A stretch of 28,402 nt of DNA, taken from an uncultured Eubacteriales bacterium. Lineage in GTDB: Bacteria; Bacillota; Clostridia; Oscillospirales; UBA644. The stretch spans positions 1-28,402 of the forward strand of contig CAUHAO010000022.1 in assembly GCA_959604355.1 (NCBI GenBank), in the 5' to 3' direction. A model generated the notes under the pieces. It was not told where the DNA came from, did no database searches, and was given only the letters and a program-made list of their open reading frames with translations. The translations under genes and the position numbers were made by a program. Every line of letters begins with the position of its first letter. Positions within the stretch are counted from its first letter, which is position 1. Positions 24,447 to 28,402 of this stretch are shown one piece after another.

Positions 24447-24796
24447 GATTTAAACTCCTTTAATATGTAAAATTTTATCTGCGAGCTTTTTATCTTCAGC
24501 TCTTCTCTCTTGTTATATTTTACCACATTACAATATGAAAAGTGTGGCGAAAAAAGGCTCTTACAACCATAAAAAAACGCGAAAAACGACGAACAGCGAC
24601 AAAAAACGACAATTTATATTTATATTTTTCGGAATTGACGTATACTTATGCAAAAAAAGGAAGAGAACGCGGACGAAAAAGCTTGTCCCGATGCAATTTT
24701 TGTAAATGAAATTTTTGTGAAATTTTTTTCGTGACCAAAAAAAGCCCGTTATATCAATAAAACGACAATGTTTGATTAAATTTTGAAAAACCCGTA
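24447..24796. other. AT-rich spo0A-metA intergenic region with A-tracts and 0A-box-like words
   Basis: This gap has no convincing gene. Runs of five to seven A recur about every ten bases at 24571-24606, which favours bent DNA. CGACAA occurs at 24598-24602 in variant form (AGCGACAAA, 24595-24603), at 24607-24612 and at 24763-24768. Read on the minus strand these are TTGTCG, the core of the Spo0A box. A possible leftward -10 for spo0A is TAAAAT (24522-24517), but no good -35 accompanies it, which would fit an activator-dependent or alternative-sigma promoter. Confidence 0.45.
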
Positions 24797-24825
24797 TTGA
24801 CATTGTCGAATTTATTTGATATACT
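24797..24825 (+). promoter_or_regulatory. metA promoter with embedded Spo0A-box-like heptamer
   Basis: TTGACA (24797-24802), a 17-base spacer and TATACT (24820-24825) form a strong sigma-A promoter. Within the spacer TGTCGAA (24804-24810) matches the Spo0A box core, TGNCGAA. The wider ATTGTCGAA differs from TTTGTCRAA at one position. Spo0A-P bound there would block RNA polymerase. Confidence 0.7.
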
Positions 24826-24865
24826 GTCTGAGTATAGAAAAGAGGAGAAAAGGGGGTGCTTTTGC

Positions 24866-25747
24866 GTGAGATTTTCGGTTCCGGAGGGTTTGCCCGCGGT
24901 CGATGCCTTACGTTGTGAGGGAATATTCCTCAACAGCGGTTCTTTCTCGACGCAAAAACCCCTGAAGATACTCCTCCTCAACCTTATGCCGACAAAAACC
25001 GTTACGGAAACGCAGCTTATCCGCATGCTCTCGTCAGCGAACTGCGATTTTGAACTGAGCCTGATGAAAACCGTCTCATATACCGCGAAAAACGCGGACA
25101 GCGATTATATGCATCGCTTTTACCGCGGTTTTGACGAATACAGGGATATGTATTTTGACGGTTTCATAGTTACAGGTGCCCCTGTAGAGCTTTTTGATTA
25201 TACGCAGGTTCTTTACTGGAATGAGCTTTGTCGTATTCTTGATTGGGCGCAGACACATGTGAAGTCGATATATGCCATCTGCTGGAGCGCGCAGGCTGTG
25301 CTGTATCATTTTTACGGCATACGCAAGCACGAACTGCCGCAGAAAATGTTCGGAGTTTTTGAACATGAATGTCTTGATCCGCGCTCGGTAATTGCCAACG
25401 GACTGCCGTCGGCGTTTTCAGCACCCCATTCCCGTCATACTGAGATTTACGCTGAGGATATCGCGAAAGTCCCTGAATTGACACTCGTAGCGAGGTCTTC
25501 AGAGGCGGGCGTACATCTTGTTACGTCAAAAGATATGCACATAGTCTGCTGTATGGGACACCCTGAATATGACGCCGATACGCTGAGCCGCGAATATTTC
25601 CGAGATCTCGAACGCGGCGAAGACATCACGATGCCGAAGCATTATTTCCCCGATAACGATCCGGCGCTTATACCTCCGCTCACCTGGCGCGACGCGGGAA
25701 AAACGGTTTACGGCAACTGGATGAAATTTATAAACGAAAATAAATAA
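24866..25747 (+). CDS. metA: Homoserine O-acyltransferase, predicted acetyl-CoA specific
   Basis: The 293-residue enzyme activates homoserine for methionine synthesis. The nucleophile is C139 in YAICWSAQA; H232 and E234 in MGHPEYDADTLSREY complete the catalytic set. TGAPVELFDY places glutamate E108 at the position (111 in E. coli numbering) where Glu gives acetyl-CoA and Gly gives succinyl-CoA use. It should therefore make O-acetylhomoserine. I start at GTG 24866, with GGGGG nine bases upstream and the usual N-terminus. An in-frame TTG at 24797 coincides with the promoter -35, so it cannot be the start. The leader is about 34 bases, too short for a SAM riboswitch. Confidence 0.92.
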   Translation: MRFSVPEGLPAVDALRCEGIFLNSGSFSTQKPLKILLLNLMPTKTVTETQLIRMLSSANCDFELSLMKTVSYTAKNADSDYMHRFYRGFDEYRDMYFDGFIVTGAPVELFDYTQVLYWNELCRILDWAQTHVKSIYAICWSAQAVLYHFYGIRKHELPQKMFGVFEHECLDPRSVIANGLPSAFSAPHSRHTEIYAEDIAKVPELTLVARSSEAGVHLVTSKDMHIVCCMGHPEYDADTLSREYFRDLERGEDITMPKHYFPDNDPALIPPLTWRDAGKTVYGNWMKFINENK

Positions 25748-25814
25748 AGAGAAGAACGGCACGGTTTGCAGGAAAGTGTTTTATATATAATATAGGTACG
25801 ATTGGAGAAAAAAC

Positions 25815-26252
25815 ATGAGTACAATTTGCGGAGCAAAGTGCGAAGAATGTAATTTCAAAGAAAACTGCAAGGGCTGCGAAGCAACCTGCGGTATGCCCTT
25901 CGGCGGGAAATGCGTTGCCGCCGAATACATCAAGATTGGCGGAAAAGAGGCATACGGCGAATTTAAGAGAAAACTTCTTGCCGAAATCAACACTTTGCTG
26001 AAAGCAGAGAATATTCCCGAAGCCGAAGCGCTATACGAACTGCCCGGTTGCTTTGTCAATCTGGAATATCCTATTCCGAGCGGACAGACTGTCAAACTGC
26101 TGGACGACAAAAAGATTTATCTCGGCTGTCAGATCGAATTTTCCGATATGGGAATTTGCTACGGGGCGGTTGCGGACACGACATTTATTTTGATTTGCAG
26201 TTACAGCGTAAACGGAAGCGAGCCGGAGATTGTGATATATAAAAAGAGGTAA
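25815..26252 (+). CDS. Cysteine-rich DUF3795-like protein
   Basis: The 145-residue protein has seven cysteines in its first 33 residues (C5, C9, C12, C18, C21, C25, C33, including CGAKCEEC and CKGC), in the manner of DUF3795 proteins. A metal or Fe-S site is likely, but the function is unknown. The C-terminal half (about 70-145) is a mixed, probably beta-rich domain. A TTGGAG box lies upstream of ATG 25815. TATAAT at 25786-25791 with TTTGCA at 25765-25770 (15-base spacer) is a weak promoter candidate. It is a single-gene unit between metA and the dipicolinate genes, in sequence that looks slightly more AT-rich than its surroundings. Confidence 0.7.
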   Translation: MSTICGAKCEECNFKENCKGCEATCGMPFGGKCVAAEYIKIGGKEAYGEFKRKLLAEINTLLKAENIPEAEALYELPGCFVNLEYPIPSGQTVKLLDDKKIYLGCQIEFSDMGICYGAVADTTFILICSYSVNGSEPEIVIYKKR

Positions 26253-26454
26253 TGCTGCGGCAGACACATTGCCATTTAATTTTAGGGTTGACCTGACGGT
26301 CGAAACTATTATATGAATGATAAGAGTGAGACACGCTTGCATAGCGAAAGTTGTATGTCCGATGCGAGAAAGGTCGATCCTTCAAAACGGAGGACTGTAA
26401 TTTTATATTGTAGACAAAGAAGTCTATCAAATCGAATGTGCGGATAATAAACAA

Positions 26455-26497
26455 AAGGATGGAACCCGGTTTTACGAGTTTCATCCTTATCATTTTT
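26455..26497 (+). terminator. Intrinsic terminator
   Basis: AAGGATGGAAC (26455-26465) pairs with GTTTCATCCTT (26478-26488), 11 pairs with one G-T, around a 12-base loop, followed by ATCATTTTT. It lies about 200 bases after the DUF3795-like gene and could end that transcript or a separate small RNA. Confidence 0.7.
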
Positions 26498-26579
26498 GCT
26501 TTCGCATCGCCGAAAGTCGTTTGTTAACTACATCTTTATATGGCCGCGGCTAATTGAACCGTTTTTCTTTTTTTGCGGC

Positions 26580-26619
26580 ACTTTTTCCGTGCGGTATACA
26601 TAATATGTAGTATACCGCA
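26580..26619 (+). promoter_or_regulatory. dpaA control region with a 10-base perfect inverted repeat
   Basis: TGCGGTATAC (26590-26599) and GTATACCGCA (26610-26619) are perfect inverted repeats around ATAATATGTA. They end directly at the AAAGGAG ribosome binding site of dpaA. An AC (26580-26581) and CATAATATG (26599-26607), 17 bases apart, are a one-mismatch fit to the mother-cell sigma-K pattern (AC, about 16 bases, CATANNNTA), the expected class for dipicolinate synthase. The repeat could be an operator over this promoter, or a hairpin in the leader masking the ribosome site. Confidence 0.45.
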
Positions 26620-26633
26620 AAGGAGAATTATAT

Positions 26634-27497
26634 ATGAAAGAAAAAATCTTTGCCGTATTGGGCGGAGATCTGCGTCAGATATACCTTGCGCGCGGACTTT
26701 CCGACAGGGGGTACACCGTACGGCTTTTCGGTTTTGACGATTATCCCGACAGGGTAGACGGAGCGGTGACCTGTGTCAGGCTTGAGAACGCTCTCGAGCA
26801 TGCCGATTATGTGATATTGCCTATTCCTTATTCCTCGGACGGAGAATTACTCAATGCGCCGTATTCAACGCAGAGGATTGCTCTTGAAGACATATACGCC
26901 CACCTCACGCGCGAAATGACGGTGTTCGGCGGAAAATTCTGCAATATGGATCTTACGCGGCAGGGAATAAAGACCATAGATTATTTTGAAAGGGAAGAAC
27001 TGCAAGTGCTTAACGCTGTGCCTACGGCGGAAGGTGCGATAGATTGCGCGATGCGTGAAAGTCCGTATACGCTCGCGTCGAGCAAGTGCCTTGTTGTGGG
27101 GTATGGACGGATAGGAAAAGCCCTTGCGCCGCTTCTGAAGGGTCTTAATGCCGATGTTTCCGTAAGCGCAAGAAAATATTCGGACCTTGCATGGATAAGC
27201 GCGATGGGATACACGCCTTGCCGCACGGAAGAAGCGGCAGCTATCGTGGGTGATTACGACATAGTGTTCAATACCGTACCGGCTCCGGTTATCGGCAGGA
27301 GTGTGCTTGAAAACGCGAAAAAAGGCGCGCTTTTCATCGACCTCGCGTCAAAGCCGGGAGGAATAGATTTTACTGCCGCGAAAGCACTCGGCGTCCACGC
27401 CCTGCGTGCGCTTTCTCTGCCCGGAAAAACATCGCCGGCAACAGCCGGAAACATAATAATGCAGACTGTCCTCAACATAATCGGACAGGAAAATTGA
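26634..27497 (+). CDS. dpaA: Dipicolinate synthase subunit A
   Basis: The 287-residue protein (SpoVFA) is the NAD(P)-binding subunit of the enzyme that oxidises dihydrodipicolinate to dipicolinic acid in the mother cell. An N-terminal domain begins FAVLGGDLRQIYLARGL. The middle carries LNAVPTAEGAI (126-136), and a Rossmann fold starts at CLVVGYGRIGKAL (152-164). Length is normal. AAAGGAG at 26619-26625 is eight bases before ATG 26634. It is followed by dpaB after nine bases. Its substrate comes from DapA, encoded in the same window. Confidence 0.95.
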   Translation: MKEKIFAVLGGDLRQIYLARGLSDRGYTVRLFGFDDYPDRVDGAVTCVRLENALEHADYVILPIPYSSDGELLNAPYSTQRIALEDIYAHLTREMTVFGGKFCNMDLTRQGIKTIDYFEREELQVLNAVPTAEGAIDCAMRESPYTLASSKCLVVGYGRIGKALAPLLKGLNADVSVSARKYSDLAWISAMGYTPCRTEEAAAIVGDYDIVFNTVPAPVIGRSVLENAKKGALFIDLASKPGGIDFTAAKALGVHALRALSLPGKTSPATAGNIIMQTVLNIIGQEN

Positions 27498-27506
27498 GGT
27501 GACATC

Positions 27507-28091
27507 TTGACAGAAGAAAAAAGACCTCTTCGGGTGGGATTTGCGATGACCGGATCGTTCTGCACATTCAAGAACGTCATCGCTCAACTCGAAAAACTCG
27601 CGGCTTTGGGCTGGGATATCACACCCATAATGAGCAGCGTGGCTTACAGCACCGATACGCGTTTCGGAAAAGCCAAGGACTTTATCGCGCAGATCTCACA
27701 GATATGCGGCAAGCCTGTTCTGCACTCAATAGCCCAGGCGGAGCCCATAGGTCCGAAAAAACTATTTGATGTGCTTGTAATCGCACCTTGCACGGGCAAC
27801 ACTTTGGCAAAACTTGCGGCCGGTATTGCGGATACGGCGGTTACACTTGCGGCGAAAGCGCATTTGCGCAATCTTCGTCCGATAGTCATTGCCGTGTCAT
27901 CCAACGACGCGCTCGGTGCTGGGGCGAAGAATATCGGAATGCTGATGAACTGCAAGAACATATATTTCGTGCCGTATTCTCAGGATGACAGCATTGGCAA
28001 ACCGAATTCTCTCGTCGCTCACATGGATAAGATCGCACAGACCGTGACCTGCGCAATGTCGGGCATACAGACGGAGCCCATTATAGAGTAA
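27507..28091 (+). CDS. dpaB: Dipicolinate synthase subunit B
   Basis: The 194-residue flavoprotein-like subunit (SpoVFB) partners DpaA. GFAMTGSFCTFKNVI (11-25) is the phosphate-binding start of the flavin-type fold, and APCTGNTLAKLA (93-104) and VSSNDALGAG (130-139) are family motifs. The start is TTG 27507 with GAGGTGA directly after the dpaA stop, about five bases upstream. The spacing is short but the site is strong. In B. subtilis asd, dapG and dapA follow this pair; here they lie about 7 kb upstream instead. A hairpin array follows the gene. Confidence 0.95.
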   Translation: MTEEKRPLRVGFAMTGSFCTFKNVIAQLEKLAALGWDITPIMSSVAYSTDTRFGKAKDFIAQISQICGKPVLHSIAQAEPIGPKKLFDVLVIAPCTGNTLAKLAAGIADTAVTLAAKAHLRNLRPIVIAVSSNDALGAGAKNIGMLMNCKNIYFVPYSQDDSIGKPNSLVAHMDKIAQTVTCAMSGIQTEPIIE

Positions 28092-28117
28092 GTTTAATCC
28101 TATTATACCGCGGCGGC

Positions 28118-28177
28118 GCACGTCCCTTCGGGACGTGCGTGCGTCCTGCGGACGCACGGCAATTTTTTAAAAATTGC
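28118..28177. repeat. Three abutting hairpins after dpaB
   Basis: Three perfect inverted repeats follow each other with hardly a gap. GCACGTCCC/GGGACGTGC lies at 28118-28126 and 28130-28138, GTGCGTCC/GGACGCAC at 28139-28146 and 28150-28157, and GCAATTTTT/AAAAATTGC at 28159-28167 and 28169-28177. None is followed by a T-run on the + strand. The first two share the GTGCGT core. They may insulate or stabilise the dpaAB message, or belong to a dispersed palindromic element. Confidence 0.75.
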
Positions 28178-28209
28178 TCGCCGCGGGCTTTGTGCAAAAG
28201 ATATATTGC

Positions 28210-28245
28210 AAAAAGGGATGTTATCCCCCTCGGGGATAACATCCC
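28210..28245 (-). terminator. Minus-strand intrinsic terminator
   Basis: GGGATGTTATCCCC (28215-28228) pairs perfectly with its complement at 28232-28245 around CTC. On the minus strand the stem is followed by TTTTT (28214-28210), the layout of a terminator for a leftward gene beyond the right edge. Confidence 0.7.
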
Positions 28246-28402
28246 TAACGTCGTCTCGCAAGCTCGCCGACGCGGTAAAAAAGAAGTTATCCTTTTGGGA
28301 TAACTTCCGTACCGTTAACGTCGTCTCGCAAGCTCGCCGACGCGGTAAAAAAAGAAGTTATCCTTTTGGGATAACTTCCGTACCGTTAACGTCGTCTCGC
28401 AA
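28246..28402. repeat. Tandem ~70-base repeat containing minus-strand terminator-like hairpins
   Basis: Two full units (28246-28315, 70 bases; 28316-28386, 71 bases) and a partial third (from 28387) are identical apart from one extra A in an A-run. Each unit has a CGTCG...CGACG segment and then GAAGTTATCC/GGATAACTTC (28283-28292 with 28298-28307; 28354-28363 with 28369-28378). On the minus strand each second hairpin is followed by six or seven T. The array runs off the window, so the copy number is unknown. Confidence 0.85.

Larger units (their letters stand above)
26253..26633. other. Non-coding stretch before dpaA, origin unclear
   Basis: No supported gene lies in these 381 bases. TTGACC (26288-26293) with TATATG (26310-26315) is a possible rightward promoter. 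Several short complementary segments follow: CTTGCAT near 26337 with ATGCGAG near 26362, GTCC near 26355 with GGAC near 26391, TAGAC (26411-26415) with GTCTA (26422-26426). They end at the terminator hairpin 26455-26497. A promoter, paired segments and a terminator in this order would fit a small RNA of about 180 bases, but this is inference. Further right are a CTTTCG/CGAAAG hairpin near 26500 and the dpaA control region. Confidence 0.35.

Noticed and set aside
24561..24803. An 80-codon minus-strand frame between metA and spo0A
   Set aside because: It is low-complexity Phe/Leu/Arg sequence from A-tracts and overlaps the metA promoter.
24826..24865. A SAM riboswitch before metA
   Set aside because: The leader after the predicted start site is only about 34 bases, too short for any known SAM riboswitch.
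24797..24865. The longer metA start at TTG 24797
   Set aside because: The TTG is part of the TTGACA -35 box, so it would not be in the transcript; GTG 24866 has a good ribosome site.
26313..26447. A 44-codon + strand frame before dpaA
   Set aside because: There is no ribosome binding site, and the composition is unlike that of neighbouring genes.
28246..28402. The tandem repeat as a CRISPR array
   Set aside because: Units are identical over their whole length, with no variable spacers, and no cas gene is in the window.

Overview
The window is chromosomal DNA of an endospore-forming Clostridia-class Firmicute. The evidence is Spo0A, both dipicolinate synthase subunits, an IspH-ribosomal protein S1 fusion, a HutP-family gene beside cmk, strong AGGAGG-type ribosome binding sites, and frequent GTG/TTG starts. 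Base composition looks close to 50% GC by eye. The genus cannot be fixed from this sequence. Almost all of the window is core metabolism and cell-cycle genes. I see no transposase, integrase, phage gene, CRISPR array, tRNA or rRNA.

Layout, left to right. (1) 1-1419: hairpins at the left edge, then a split ThrE-type amino-acid exporter pair. (2) 1445-2611: a THUMP-domain RNA methyltransferase. (3) 2728-7660: a tight + strand operon of an HI0933-type flavoprotein, a HutP-family protein, cmk, plsC and the IspH-S1 fusion, linking nucleotide, phospholipid, isoprenoid and translation functions. (4) 7793-14965: hprK, murB, whiA, dnaE and a serine acetyltransferase, the first three joined by 4-base stop/start overlaps. 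The rapZ and yvcK genes usually found between murB and whiA are absent. (5) 15016-17175, minus strand: queA then tgt, for queuosine tRNA modification. (6) 17434-20605: asd-dapA-dapB followed by a free-standing pair of ACT domains resembling an aspartokinase regulatory subunit. These enzymes convert aspartyl phosphate to tetrahydrodipicolinate for lysine and peptidoglycan. (7) A small conserved minus-strand protein (20606-20830). (8) 20978-23554: a YtrA-type GntR regulator, an ABC ATPase, its permease and a small membrane protein, with a consensus promoter and a likely operator. (9) spo0A (minus) diverging from metA (plus). (10) A cysteine-rich DUF3795-like protein, a 380-base non-coding stretch, then dpaA-dpaB, which draw on the dihydrodipicolinate made by dapA for spore dipicolinic acid. 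(11) 28092-28402: a dense array of hairpins ending in a roughly 70-base tandem repeat that runs off the window.

The most notable non-gene signals are four. There is a symmetric, apparently bidirectional consensus promoter between queA and asd. A cluster of Spo0A-box-like heptamers lies between spo0A and metA, one of them inside the metA core promoter. An AGGAGG plus in-frame ATG sits exactly at the IspH/S1 domain junction. The terminator-like hairpin repeat array closes the window. I found no clear evidence of a wholly new multi-gene system; the candidates are regulatory or architectural.
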